Assembly (NCBI RefSeq): GCF_900186465.1
Contig: NZ_LT891956.1
Location: 155,625-219,624, forward strand
DNA from: Centipeda felix
Lineage (GTDB): Bacteria; Bacillota; Negativicutes; Selenomonadales; Selenomonadaceae
Direction of reading: 5' to 3'
DNA length: 64,000 bases
Both the position numbers and the translations under genes were made by a program. Below, piece by piece: positions 8,544-17,433 of the stretch (position 1 is the first letter of the stretch; each line of letters starts with the position of its first letter). The notes beneath the pieces were generated by a model that saw nothing but the letters and a program-made list of their open reading frames with translations, was not told where the DNA came from and did not search any database.

Positions 8544-10499
8544 ATGAGAAGAGCATATTATTCGGATTCAATTTCTTCTTTTTTGATGGCAAAAGAAGAT
8601 CATATCCTCGGGCGGTTGATGATCGAGGATTCGTTTCGGACCGAGGATATTCAAAAGAACGCATGGCGTGCGGAGATCCAGATTTTAAAGGAGCAGCTTG
8701 CCTCCTTTCCGGACGGAGAGATCGCCTTTGAATTCACGATTCCGCGTATGGGACACCGTGTGGATGTCGTGCTCATCATCCAGGGAATTATTTTCCTGCT
8801 GGAGTTCAAGGTCGGGGATGATACGTATGCAAAATCAACAAAAGATCAAGTGATGGATTATGCCCTTGACCTCAAGTATTTTCATGAGGCGAGTCGGGAC
8901 CGCACAATCGTGCCGATCATTGTGCCGACGGAGGCGGCCGATCAGACGAATACACTGGCTCTGATGGAAGATGGGATTGCACAGGTGCTCTGCTGCAATC
9001 GGCATAACATCGAGGGCGTGCTTCGGCAGGTCCTGTCGCAGATGCATGCCGCTCCTCTACCCATGGATACGTGGCTGGATGCGCGCTATGCGCCGACACC
9101 GACCATCATTGAGGCGGCACAGGCACTCTACCGCGCGCATTCAGTTCGTGATATATCGCGCAGTGATGCGGGGGCAGAAAATCTGACTGTGACGACGGCA
9201 GCGATCAATCAGATCATAGATGAATGCAAGGCACGCCACAAAAAGGCGATCTGTTTTATCACAGGAGTTCCTGGGGCGGGAAAGACACTTGCGGGTCTGA
9301 ATATTGCCAATGCGCGTCATCAATTCAATGAGGATGAACATGCCGTATTTCTCTCGGGGAATGGCCCCCTCGTTGCGGTTCTGCAGGAGGCATTGGCACG
9401 TGATCGGGCAGCGACGCACAATGTGACCAAAGAGCAGGCGCGACGAGAAACGAAGTCTTTTATTCAGGTGATTCATAAATTCCGTGATGAGGCGTTGTCC
9501 TCATTGCGCCCGCCCATCGAGAAAGTTGCCATTTTTGACGAGGCGCAGCGTGCATGGGATGCTGATGCACTGATGAAATTTATGAAGCGGAAAAAGGGTG
9601 TGCCAGATTTTCACCAATCGGAGCCGGAGTTTCTCATCAGCATCATGGACCGGCATGCAGACTGGGCGGTGATCGTCTGTCTCATCGGCGGCGGGCAGGA
9701 GATCAATACGGGGGAGGCCGGCATAGCGGAATGGCTGCATGCGCTACGTGAACAATATCCGGACTGGGAGATCCATCTATCGGATCGGATGACAGACAGT
9801 GAGTATGTGGGGAGCAGTGACATTCAGCGGATGCTGGGGGATCGGGCGTATCGAGTTGTCTCGTCCCTGCATCTGGGCGTATCGCTGCGTTCCTTTCGGA
9901 GTGAGCGGCTTGCAGATTTCGTTAAGGCACTGCTCGATGAGGATGTAGCTGCGGCACGAGAGCTCTATGCTGCGCTTTATTTGAACTATCCCATCGTTTT
10001 GACGCGAGATCTTGCGCGTGCAAAGGCGTGGGTGCGCAGCAAGGTGCGCGGGACGGAGCGATCTGGGGTGCTTGCGAGTTCAAAGGCGAAGCGTTTGAGA
10101 AGTGTTGGCATTTGGGTGAATGTGCAGCGGGATCCTGTTGCATGGTTCTTGAATGATCCGGCGAATGCAGATGCTTCTTGTTTCCTTGAGGTTCCCGCTA
10201 CGGAGTTTGAGGTACAGGGCCTCGAGATCGACTATGGGCTCCTTGCGTGGGACGCAGATCTCCGCTATTGTGATGGTGGATTCGATTATTTTGACTGCCG
10301 CGGAGCCCGCTGGATGCACGTCAATAAGGAACAAGGGCAACGCTATCTGAAGAACGCCTATCGCGTCCTCCTCACCCGGGCCCGGCAAGGCCTCGTCATC
10401 TTCGTTCCTGAGGGGGACATGGATGATGAAACGCGCAGGCCGGAATACTATGATGGTACGTATGAATACTTGAAGTCGCTGGGACTGCGAGAGATTTAA
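8544..10499 (+). CDS. DUF2075/Schlafen-group-3-like nuclease-helicase
   Basis: A 651-residue protein. The N-terminal part contains a PD-(D/E)xK-like nuclease signature, VDVVLII followed by LLEFKVG near residues 72-92. A P-loop ATPase/helicase domain follows (DUF2075, SLFN group-3 helicase), with Walker A GVPGAGKT near residue 240, Walker B IFDEAQRAW near residue 330, and late helicase motifs including RVLLTRARQGLVIFVP near residue 615. The family is widespread and often near defence or mobile genes, but its biochemical role is not settled. It appears monocistronic. A heavily decayed paralogue lies at 37735-38236 on the other strand. Confidence 0.82.
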   Translation: MRRAYYSDSISSFLMAKEDHILGRLMIEDSFRTEDIQKNAWRAEIQILKEQLASFPDGEIAFEFTIPRMGHRVDVVLIIQGIIFLLEFKVGDDTYAKSTKDQVMDYALDLKYFHEASRDRTIVPIIVPTEAADQTNTLALMEDGIAQVLCCNRHNIEGVLRQVLSQMHAAPLPMDTWLDARYAPTPTIIEAAQALYRAHSVRDISRSDAGAENLTVTTAAINQIIDECKARHKKAICFITGVPGAGKTLAGLNIANARHQFNEDEHAVFLSGNGPLVAVLQEALARDRAATHNVTKEQARRETKSFIQVIHKFRDEALSSLRPPIEKVAIFDEAQRAWDADALMKFMKRKKGVPDFHQSEPEFLISIMDRHADWAVIVCLIGGGQEINTGEAGIAEWLHALREQYPDWEIHLSDRMTDSEYVGSSDIQRMLGDRAYRVVSSLHLGVSLRSFRSERLADFVKALLDEDVAAARELYAALYLNYPIVLTRDLARAKAWVRSKVRGTERSGVLASSKAKRLRSVGIWVNVQRDPVAWFLNDPANADASCFLEVPATEFEVQGLEIDYGLLAWDADLRYCDGGFDYFDCRGARWMHVNKEQGQRYLKNAYRVLLTRARQGLVIFVPEGDMDDETRRPEYYDGTYEYLKSLGLREI

Positions 10500-10636
10500 T
10501 CAGCCTCACTGCGGGGATCATTCCTCTGCATTGGCATCCGGCGTTCGTTCGGCATTGGCTGCGCGTGCCATAATCCTCCTCATATTGAGAAGGACGCAGG
10601 ATTTTAGAGACGCAGGAAATATTTTCGTCTTTATTA

Positions 10637-10665
10637 TTGGAAAAGTTTGATAACAGGTTTATAAT
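10637..10665 (+). promoter_or_regulatory. Sigma70-type promoter for the purine permease operon
   Basis: TTGGAA (10637-10642) and TATAAT (10660-10665) are separated by exactly 17 bp, 46 bp before the permease start. No purine riboswitch consensus was recognised between 10500 and 10710. Confidence 0.65.
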
Positions 10666-10710
10666 AAAGCGTCTTCAATTTTTTATGATTGCCTTTGGGA
10701 GGCGTGTCCA

Positions 10711-12027
10711 ATGAATTCATTCTTTGAGCGGCAGTTTCGGCTGCAGGAGAATCACACAACGGTGACAACGGAGGTCATCGCAGGGCTCACGACATTTGCA
10801 ACGATGGGCTATGTGCTCGCCGTTGTGCCGCATATGATGGGGGAGGCAGGGGTTCCGACGGGAGCGATGCTTACGGGCATGGTGCTCATGATCTTCGTTG
10901 CGACGATGGCGATGGGGCTGTATACGAACCGTCCCTTTGCCCTCGCGCCCGGCATGGGCAGTGTCGCGATTTTTTCGATTACGATGGTGCAGCTGCAGAA
11001 TGTACCGATTGGTGTGGCGAGTGCGATCGTTTTTCTGAGCGGATTGCTTTTTATCATCGTGACAGTGCTTGGCATACGAAAGGCTATTGTCACGACAATC
11101 CCGCGCGGCATCAAGATCTCGATCGGTGCGGGTGTGGGCATCTTCCTCGCGGTTATCGGGATGCGCAATGCAAAGCTGCTCGCAGCAAATGCGAAGAAGG
11201 TCGCGCTCTCGTTCGGCGATCTCACACAGCCGGTTGTCCTCCTCGCGGCGATTACTTTCATCATCCTGCTGGTTCTCTCTGCACGTAAGGTGCGCGGTGG
11301 AGCGCTCATCAGTATTCTCGCGGGGACGGTCATTGGCATCCCGATGGGCATTACGAAGATTCCCGAGAGCATCTTCCGTATCCCGGACAGCATCGCCCCC
11401 ATTTTCTTCAACTTTGACCTTGGTGGTGCGCTCAATCTCGCGTATCTGCCGTTCCTCTTTGCGTTCTTCCTGCCGGACTTCTTTTCCAGCTTCGGCACGG
11501 CGATCGGCATCGGGGGCAAGGCAGGTTTCCTCGACAAAAACGGCGATCTGCCGGGGCTTGACAAGGTCTTTCACGTGGACTCCATCGCCGCGACGATCGG
11601 CTCACTCTTTACGATCCCCGTGCTCATCACCTATCTCGAGTCCGGCGCGGGGGTCGAGGCGGGCGGCCGCACGGGACTGACGGCGTGCACGACGGCCCTC
11701 GCATTCCTCCTCATCCTCGCGGTGACGCCGCTTGCGCTCATGATCCCCGCAGCGGCGACGGCGCCTGTCCTTATCTACGTCGGCGTCAGTATGATGGCGG
11801 GTATGCGCAATCTTGACTATACGGATATCGCCGAGTATATCCCTGCATTTCTCTGCGTTGCGTTCACCGCGTTCACGTTCAACATCGCGAACGGCATCTC
11901 CGTCGCCTTTATCTCGTTCGTCATTATCAAACTTGCCATGGGGCGCACGGCGGAGCTGCACAAGGGACACTATCTGCTTGCCCTCCTGCTCGCGTATTAT
12001 TTCTACGCCATTGCAGGGGTAAAATAG
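10711..12027 (+). CDS. NCS2-family purine (adenine/guanine/hypoxanthine) permease
   Basis: A 438-residue inner-membrane protein with about 12 hydrophobic segments. It matches the AzgA/PbuG/AdeP branch of NCS2 permeases, with NRPFALAPGMGS near residue 71 and the ESGAGVEAGGRTGLTA motif near residue 310, both substrate-site signatures of the branch. These are proton-coupled importers of adenine, guanine or hypoxanthine. The gene directly precedes adenine deaminase (9-bp gap), which argues that adenine is the main substrate here. Confidence 0.92.
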   Translation: MNSFFERQFRLQENHTTVTTEVIAGLTTFATMGYVLAVVPHMMGEAGVPTGAMLTGMVLMIFVATMAMGLYTNRPFALAPGMGSVAIFSITMVQLQNVPIGVASAIVFLSGLLFIIVTVLGIRKAIVTTIPRGIKISIGAGVGIFLAVIGMRNAKLLAANAKKVALSFGDLTQPVVLLAAITFIILLVLSARKVRGGALISILAGTVIGIPMGITKIPESIFRIPDSIAPIFFNFDLGGALNLAYLPFLFAFFLPDFFSSFGTAIGIGGKAGFLDKNGDLPGLDKVFHVDSIAATIGSLFTIPVLITYLESGAGVEAGGRTGLTACTTALAFLLILAVTPLALMIPAAATAPVLIYVGVSMMAGMRNLDYTDIAEYIPAFLCVAFTAFTFNIANGISVAFISFVIIKLAMGRTAELHKGHYLLALLLAYYFYAIAGVK

Positions 12028-12036
12028 GAGTATGGT

Positions 12037-13746
12037 ATGGATATTGACATCCTTCTGACTGATGGGAAGATATACAACAGCTATCTCAAAAAATTCATCC
12101 CGGGCAATATTGCCGTCAGCGGCGATCGCTTCGCCTATGTCGGCATGGACGAACTGCCGCTCACACCGCGGTGTACGGTCGATCTCGCGGGGCAGTACGT
12201 CATCCCTGGGCTGATCGACTGCCATATGCACATTGAAAGTACGATGTGTGCGCCGCGTACGTTTATGAACGGCGCGGCACGCAGCGGTGTGACGACGCTC
12301 ATCGCGGAGCCGCATGAGATCGCAAATGTATTCGGTCTCGCGGGCATCCGCGCGCTGATGCAGAGTGCGCAGGACGGCCCCTGCGACGTCCGCATCGCCA
12401 TCCCCTCGTCCGTTCCGTCGACGAATGACGCGCTCGAGACGGCGGGTGCTGCGATCGAGAACGATGATGTCGAGGCGCTCATGCACATGGATCAGGTGAT
12501 CTGCCTCGGCGAGGTGATGAACTGCCGCGAGGTCATTGCAGACGCGCACTCCAAGACGAATCGTCTGATCCGCCAGATTCAGCACGGCCGGCCGGATTTC
12601 TCCATCGAGGGGCACTGCCCGCGCTTCGTCGGATGGGAGCTGGCGCAGCTCCTCTATCGCGGCATCCGCTCCGATCATACGGATCAGTCGCTCGAGGGGC
12701 TCGCACAGCGCGCCGCAAATGGAATGTTCATCCAGCTGCAGGAAAAGACACTGAAGAAAGAGTTTCTCGACTACCTCATGGAGAACCGTCTGTCGGGGCG
12801 TTTTGCCCTCGTCACGGACGACACGATGCCCGATGACTTCATGCGGCGCGGGCAGCTGGACCACCTCGTCCGGCGGAGCATGGAGCTCGGCCTTGCGCCC
12901 GAGGAGGCGGTCTATGCGGCGACCTATGCACCCGCGCAGCATATGGGGCTGCGGGATAAGGGCGCGATTGCCCCCGGCCGCATCGCCGACTTCGTCGTGC
13001 TCTCGGATCTGCGGGCCTTTGAGATCGAGCGTGTCTGGCGCGCGGGACGGCAGGTCTTTGCGCGCGGCGAGGCGTGGGAGGAGCCGGAACGGGACACGTC
13101 GTTCCCCGCGCATTTTTACCGCAGCGTGCATCTGGCGCCGCGCAGTGCCGAGGACTTCGTTCTGCGTGCGCCGATCACGGAGGGGGCGGTGCTCTGCCGC
13201 ATCCTCGAGGTGCAGGAGCATACGACCTTTGTCGCGGAGGGGTGGGCAGAACTGCCCGTGCGCGGCGGCGTGATCGACTGGGAGAGCAGCCCCTACAACC
13301 TTGCCTGTGTCTTTGAGCGGCACGGCAAAAATGGCGGCTGCGGCATGGCGCTCGTCGGCGGGACAGCGCTCACGCGCGGTGCGGCGGCGACTACCTATGC
13401 GCACGACAGCCACAACCTGCTCGTCCTCGGACAGACGGCAGCCGATATGACGGCGGCAGCAAACGCCGTCATCGACATGCAGGGCGGTATTGCCGCTGTA
13501 CGGGACGGAAGCGTCACTGCGTGTGCACCGCTCCCCATCGCGGGCATCCTCTCTGACCGCCCGCTCCCCGTCCTCGGCGAGCAGATCGCGCATGTTCGCC
13601 ATGTCCTTGCGGACTGCGGCTATCGCCACGACAATGTCATCATGTCCCTGAGCACCATTCCGCTGCCCGTCAGCCCGTATTTCAAACTGACTGACAAGGG
13701 GATCATCGACGTGAAAAAAGGCGCCGCAGTGCCTTTGATTGTGTAA
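12037..13746 (+). CDS. ade: Adenine deaminase
   Basis: This 569-residue enzyme hydrolyses adenine to hypoxanthine and ammonia. It is an amidohydrolase-superfamily protein with the N-terminal metal motif GLIDCHMHIESTM (near residue 65), IAEPHEIANVFG (near 90), EGHCPRF (near 193) and DDTMPDD (near 265), followed by the C-terminal adenine-deaminase domain ending near SPYFKLTDKG. Length is normal for bacterial Ade. It is co-transcribed with the NCS2 permease and followed by a strong terminator, giving a two-gene adenine salvage operon. Confidence 0.95.
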   Translation: MDIDILLTDGKIYNSYLKKFIPGNIAVSGDRFAYVGMDELPLTPRCTVDLAGQYVIPGLIDCHMHIESTMCAPRTFMNGAARSGVTTLIAEPHEIANVFGLAGIRALMQSAQDGPCDVRIAIPSSVPSTNDALETAGAAIENDDVEALMHMDQVICLGEVMNCREVIADAHSKTNRLIRQIQHGRPDFSIEGHCPRFVGWELAQLLYRGIRSDHTDQSLEGLAQRAANGMFIQLQEKTLKKEFLDYLMENRLSGRFALVTDDTMPDDFMRRGQLDHLVRRSMELGLAPEEAVYAATYAPAQHMGLRDKGAIAPGRIADFVVLSDLRAFEIERVWRAGRQVFARGEAWEEPERDTSFPAHFYRSVHLAPRSAEDFVLRAPITEGAVLCRILEVQEHTTFVAEGWAELPVRGGVIDWESSPYNLACVFERHGKNGGCGMALVGGTALTRGAAATTYAHDSHNLLVLGQTAADMTAAANAVIDMQGGIAAVRDGSVTACAPLPIAGILSDRPLPVLGEQIAHVRHVLADCGYRHDNVIMSLSTIPLPVSPYFKLTDKGIIDVKKGAAVPLIV

Positions 13747-13748
13747 CG

Positions 13749-13798
13749 AAAAGTGCTGCTGTACGAAGCTGGAAAACTTCGTGCAGCAGCACTTTTTT
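13749..13798 (+). terminator. Strong terminator of the adenine operon
   Basis: A hairpin with near-perfect arms AAAAGTGCTGCTG and CAGCAGCACTTTT, extended by CGAAG/CTTCG, ends in TTTTTT. The core GCTG(C/T)TGCACGAAG recurs in hairpins at 22948 and 58021. Confidence 0.85.
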
Positions 13799-13889
13799 GA
13801 TGTGTGATTCAATCCGGAGACGCTCCGTCTTTGTACAGTACCACAAAGCTGTCCAACAGCTGCTTTACATGAGTATCATCCGATTCGAT

Positions 13890-14582
13890 GCACAAGCCGC
13901 GGTGAGTACCGCGCGCTCTGCTATCAGGGCTACAATGCGGCGCTCATGGCAATCGACCGCGCGCAGACGAATCCCGCAGCCCGCAGCGGCAAGCCGCTCG
14001 CCATCGTCCTCGACTGCGATGAGACCGTCACGGACAACACGCGTGCCATGGCAGAGGCTGCCGCCGCGGGCAACGGCCGCTACGATGCGCTCTGGTGGCG
14101 TGCGACCGTGCACGAGGCTCGCTCCGAGGCCCATGCCGGGCGCGGCAGAGTTCCTGCGCGAGGTCGCGCGGCGCGGCGTTGCCATCTTCTACGTCAGCAA
14201 CCGCTGGAGCGAAGTCAACTACGAGCCGACCATCGAGAACCTCAAGGCACTCGGCTTCCCCTCCGTCGACGCGGAGCACGTTCTCCTCATGGAGGATCGG
14301 AAGATGAGCGACAAGCAGCCGCGCTTTGATCGGATCACAGAGGACTACGATGTCGTCGTCTATATGGGCGACAACGCGGGCGACCTCCCCCTCGGGACCA
14401 AGGGAATGAACCGCGCCGCACGGAATGCCGCCATCGACGCGGCGCAGGAGGAGTTCGGCACACAGTACATCGTCTTTCCGAATCCCGCCTACGGCTCGTG
14501 GGTCAGCGCCCTCTCGAAGGACTACATGACCATGAGCCCCGAGGCGCGAGAGGCGTTCTATGAAAAGATGCTGACGGAGTAA
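13890..14582 (+). pseudogene. Broken e(P4)/acid-phosphatase-family HAD phosphatase
   Basis: Two overlapping frames together encode most of a 5'-nucleotidase/acid phosphatase of the lipoprotein e(P4) class. The first frame reads GEYRALCYQGYNAALMAID and then AIVLDCDETVTDNT, the catalytic DxDET motif. The second reads EFLREVARRGVAIFYVSNRW, VVVYMGDNAGDLPLG and the C-terminus. The frames meet near 14130, where a single extra C in GAGGCCCATGCC explains the shift. The 5' end is also missing: there is no signal peptide, and the preceding terminator ends at 13798. A sequencing error could explain the shift but not the lost 5' end. Confidence 0.75.
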
Positions 14583-14598
14583 CAGAATACAATGAAAA

Positions 14599-14634
14599 GA
14601 GCCCGTCTCTGCAAATGCAGGGGCGGGCGTTTTG
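14599..14634 (+). terminator. Terminator after the acid-phosphatase remnant
   Basis: The arms GCCCG...CGGGC and CTGCA/TGCAG form a hairpin followed by GTTTTGGGG. It lies 17 bp after the phosphatase stop. Confidence 0.6.
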
Positions 14635-14639
14635 GGGGA

Positions 14640-15238
14640 TATATTATAATGCAGGAATCGACGGATAATACGGCGAAATAAAGGAAAATACATTTGATGT
14701 AAAGATGCATAAATTATACAGAGCATTCTGATGAGAACTAACCAACGATACAATACTTAATTTGATATGATGCGAAACGAAGCCTTTCTCCTATGACAAT
14801 TCAAGACTTATATGGATCGGCCTGTTTGCGGTAGATTGCAAGAATAAGTTGCACGGTAAAAAAGACTAGCAAATCGAAGCCTTACGACACTCATTCAGGA
14901 AACATTCCTGTGCAGTGTGGTAACCGGGTTTTTTCATGACAGGTTTCTGAGCCATTGTTGTATCACAATAGCAAGAGTATCGATCGCGTTATTCTTTTGA
15001 AGCAGAGCAATCTGACCTTTGAGAAATAGAGACTAAATTGTTTTAGTACACCTGAGGCATTTGCAAAAGCGTATGTGATGAATTGTATTCTGCCCTAGAC
15101 GTCAAGCGGATTCTCTGGGATGTACTCGATTAGGTACGGTGAGTATATATCCTTTGTATAAAATATGGACAATATCACGTTGACCGTCTACCCGTTCTGA
15201 AATCATTGGGGTGATGTGGATATATAGTGAGCTTTTCT
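14640..15238. other. Gene-poor AT-rich stretch
   Basis: About 600 bp with no frame that has both a ribosome site and recognisable homology. Short broken frames occur but could not be matched to a family. It leads into two short repeats and the Gabija locus and may be decayed mobile DNA at the edge of the defence island. Confidence 0.5.
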
Positions 15239-15383
15239 AGGGAATGGTTGATAAAATAGGCTCTCGGATTGGTTCAGATTTTGTCCTGTCAAGGAGAGAG
15301 CCCGACGCATAGCAAAGGCTATGTGGAGAATCTGTCGATAAAGAGAGGGCGAAAAAGATGTACCAAGATGGCAGTACTTCCCT
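15239..15383 (-). repeat. MITE-like repeat, copy E (diverged)
   Basis: A diverged member of the window's 160-bp repeat family. The left end reads GGAATGGTTGATAAAAT and the right end GTACTTCCCT. The inner hairpin GCATAGCAAAGGCTATG and the following GTGGAGAAT and GGGCGAAAAAGATG blocks match the other copies in reverse orientation. It marks the left edge of the defence island. Confidence 0.65.
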
Positions 15384-15445
15384 AATTATACGGTAAGAGA
15401 ATTGATGATGGACTATCTGCCGAAGCAGTGTTATAATTTAAAAGT

Positions 15446-15695
15446 AATAATAGACTTAGGTCGGCAGTGCCGGGGGCAGCTATTCCTGTGCTCTCGCTTT
15501 TAGCACCCATAGTAGTTATCCTAATAGGTTTGATGCACGACTTCGTAACAGAAGCTGGCATGTCGGACAAGGAGGAGTTGCCTATGAAAGCTAAAACGAA
15601 AAAATGCCGTACCATGATTACATCAGTACTAAATTCTGTATGGTCTATGGGCGCTAACTTTTCAGCAGGAGCACTGCTGACCTAAGTCTATTATT
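15446..15695. mobile_element. 250-bp element with 25-bp terminal inverted repeats
   Basis: Positions 15446-15470 and 15671-15695 are inverted repeats of 25 bp with a single mismatch; the arm begins AATAATAGACTTAGGTC and ends GCAGTGC. The interior has a 72-codon open frame from GTG 15467 (MPGAAIPVLSLLAPIVV) with a hydrophobic start, but no good ribosome site and no known family. The structure fits a miniature transposable element. It lies 58 bp before gajA, between MITE copy E and the Gabija genes. A hydrophobic mini-protein cannot be excluded. Confidence 0.6.
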
Positions 15696-15753
15696 TTTTG
15701 AAAAATATGAATTTCAAGTATATACGTCAATAGCTTTTGCAGAGAGGAAAACG

Positions 15754-17433
15754 ATGGAGTTTAAGAAAATATCGATCAAGAATTTTAGAAATTTTGAAGA
15801 TATTGAAATTGATATCACGAATAAGAATATATTTTTCGGGTTGAATGATATCGGGAAAACAAATTTCTTGTACGCCATGCGTTATATATTTGACAAAGAT
15901 ATAAGAAAGAATGGATTTTTAGACTCAGATTTCCATCGAAAAAACATAGATTCTCCCATTGAAATTATTGTTGTTCTAGATATAAGTGATACAGATGATT
16001 CGGATACACAGAAACTGAGAGCTCAGCTGAAGGAGGTTATGCGTAGCAATCATACAGAAGCTTTTATTAAACTGATTGCTGAGTATGATGTCCAGGATTT
16101 AGTTGCGATGCCCATCATGTCTTGGGGCGACAGTTTAGATCATCTTTATGAAATCAAGCAGAAAGGATATCGATATGAGCTGGATTATGTTTTCAATGTA
16201 ATCTATATCGACTCCTATGTAGAGCTGCATAGCCTGTTTAGAAAAAACATCAATTGGTTGATTAGAAGCGATCAGGAGGATGATAATGATATACTTCAGG
16301 ACATCCAATCAGCATTGGATCAGCTCAATATGAATATATCGAATCTATCCGGTGTCAAGGAGTTTGAGAAGAAGATTACACCGGAGTATCAAAAATTTCG
16401 TGACGAAGGCATTTCGATTTCAATCAAGTCGGAAATTGCTGTAAAAGGCTTATACTCCAATATTGTTCCGTATATCAAACAAGATAATGATGAAAATTTA
16501 TATCCAACTGCTGGAGAGGGGCGGAAGAAATTACTATCATATTCAATTTTTGGACTGCTTTCAGAGCAAAGTGAAGAGCGAAAAATCAATATATTCCTTG
16601 TTGAAGAGCCAGAAAATCACCTGCATAAATCCATGCAAATTGCCTTATCTCAAATATTGTTTGCGAAAGATAAATATCGATATCTATTTGTCACCACCCA
16701 CTCTCCGTTTGTGTTGTATGGTATGGATCATGTAAGTCTTATTCGAATCTTTCATGGCTCGACAATTGACAGCGCAAGCTATTTCTATAAAGTTTTACCG
16801 AATTTTGAAAAAACCAGAAAAATGCTGAATCGATGTTTAGCCGAAGCCGTTTTTGCAAGTACAGTGCTGTTGGTGGAAGGTCCTTCCGAGGTCCTGCTCT
16901 TTGAAAGAGTATTATCCATAATCAATCCTTTTTACGAGGTTAATGGCATCTATATCTTATCAGTAGAAGGGATTGGATTTGAGAAGTATCACGAAATACT
17001 TAATGCGCTAGGCATAAAATTAATTATCAAAACGGATAATGATCTAAGATGTCCTCATGGAAAGAAACAATATATGGCATATGGATTTCAGCGTTGTAAT
17101 AAGATGATTGGGAAAGAGCTTCTTGCAATTCAATCATGTATGAATAATAGTGAGGAGAAAAAAAGATCCCTATATGCTGAACAACGAGAAACTCTCGATA
17201 ATATCCGCAAAGATTATGGCATCTTTCTTTCCAAGGTTGATTTAGAGAATGACCTGGATGAGGTTTTGCACGATCAGCTGTGTAAATACTTAGATACAGA
17301 TTCTCCGGTTAAATATTTGCAAAAAGCAAAACGCTTCCACATGGTTGAATTAATAAGTGTGATAACGGATGATGATTGTAGCGCAATCTTCAATCATTAC
17401 AATTTTTCGTGTTTGAAGGAGATTCTAAAATGA
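15754..17433 (+). CDS. gajA: Gabija anti-phage protein GajA (OLD-family ATPase-TOPRIM nuclease)
   Basis: A 559-residue protein with an ABC-type ATPase split around a middle region and a C-terminal TOPRIM domain. Walker A is GLNDIGKT (29-36), Walker B FLVEEPENHL (281-290) with the THSPF switch at 315-319. TOPRIM residues are LLVEGPSE (Glu375) and KTDND (Asp428/Asp430). In Gabija, GajA is a sequence-specific DNA-nicking nuclease that is inhibited by nucleotides and released when phage replication depletes them. The stop overlaps gajB (ATGA), as in other Gabija loci. The DNA is clearly richer in A+T than the genes on either side, indicating horizontal acquisition. An isolated OLD nuclease is the alternative, but the adjacent UvrD-like gene argues for Gabija. 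Confidence 0.88.
   Translation: MEFKKISIKNFRNFEDIEIDITNKNIFFGLNDIGKTNFLYAMRYIFDKDIRKNGFLDSDFHRKNIDSPIEIIVVLDISDTDDSDTQKLRAQLKEVMRSNHTEAFIKLIAEYDVQDLVAMPIMSWGDSLDHLYEIKQKGYRYELDYVFNVIYIDSYVELHSLFRKNINWLIRSDQEDDNDILQDIQSALDQLNMNISNLSGVKEFEKKITPEYQKFRDEGISISIKSEIAVKGLYSNIVPYIKQDNDENLYPTAGEGRKKLLSYSIFGLLSEQSEERKINIFLVEEPENHLHKSMQIALSQILFAKDKYRYLFVTTHSPFVLYGMDHVSLIRIFHGSTIDSASYFYKVLPNFEKTRKMLNRCLAEAVFASTVLLVEGPSEVLLFERVLSIINPFYEVNGIYILSVEGIGFEKYHEILNALGIKLIIKTDNDLRCPHGKKQYMAYGFQRCNKMIGKELLAIQSCMNNSEEKKRSLYAEQRETLDNIRKDYGIFLSKVDLENDLDEVLHDQLCKYLDTDSPVKYLQKAKRFHMVELISVITDDDCSAIFNHYNFSCLKEILK

Noticed and set aside
10500..10710. Purine riboswitch before the NCS2 permease
   Set aside because: A CATAATCCTC stretch (10569-10578) recalls the start of the motif, but the paired stem and the remaining consensus blocks are absent.
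11602..13812. 736-codon minus-strand open frame opposite adenine deaminase
   Set aside because: It is Arg/His-rich, has no ribosome site or recognisable domain, and lies antisense to a clear enzyme gene; long antisense frames are expected in GC-rich coding DNA.
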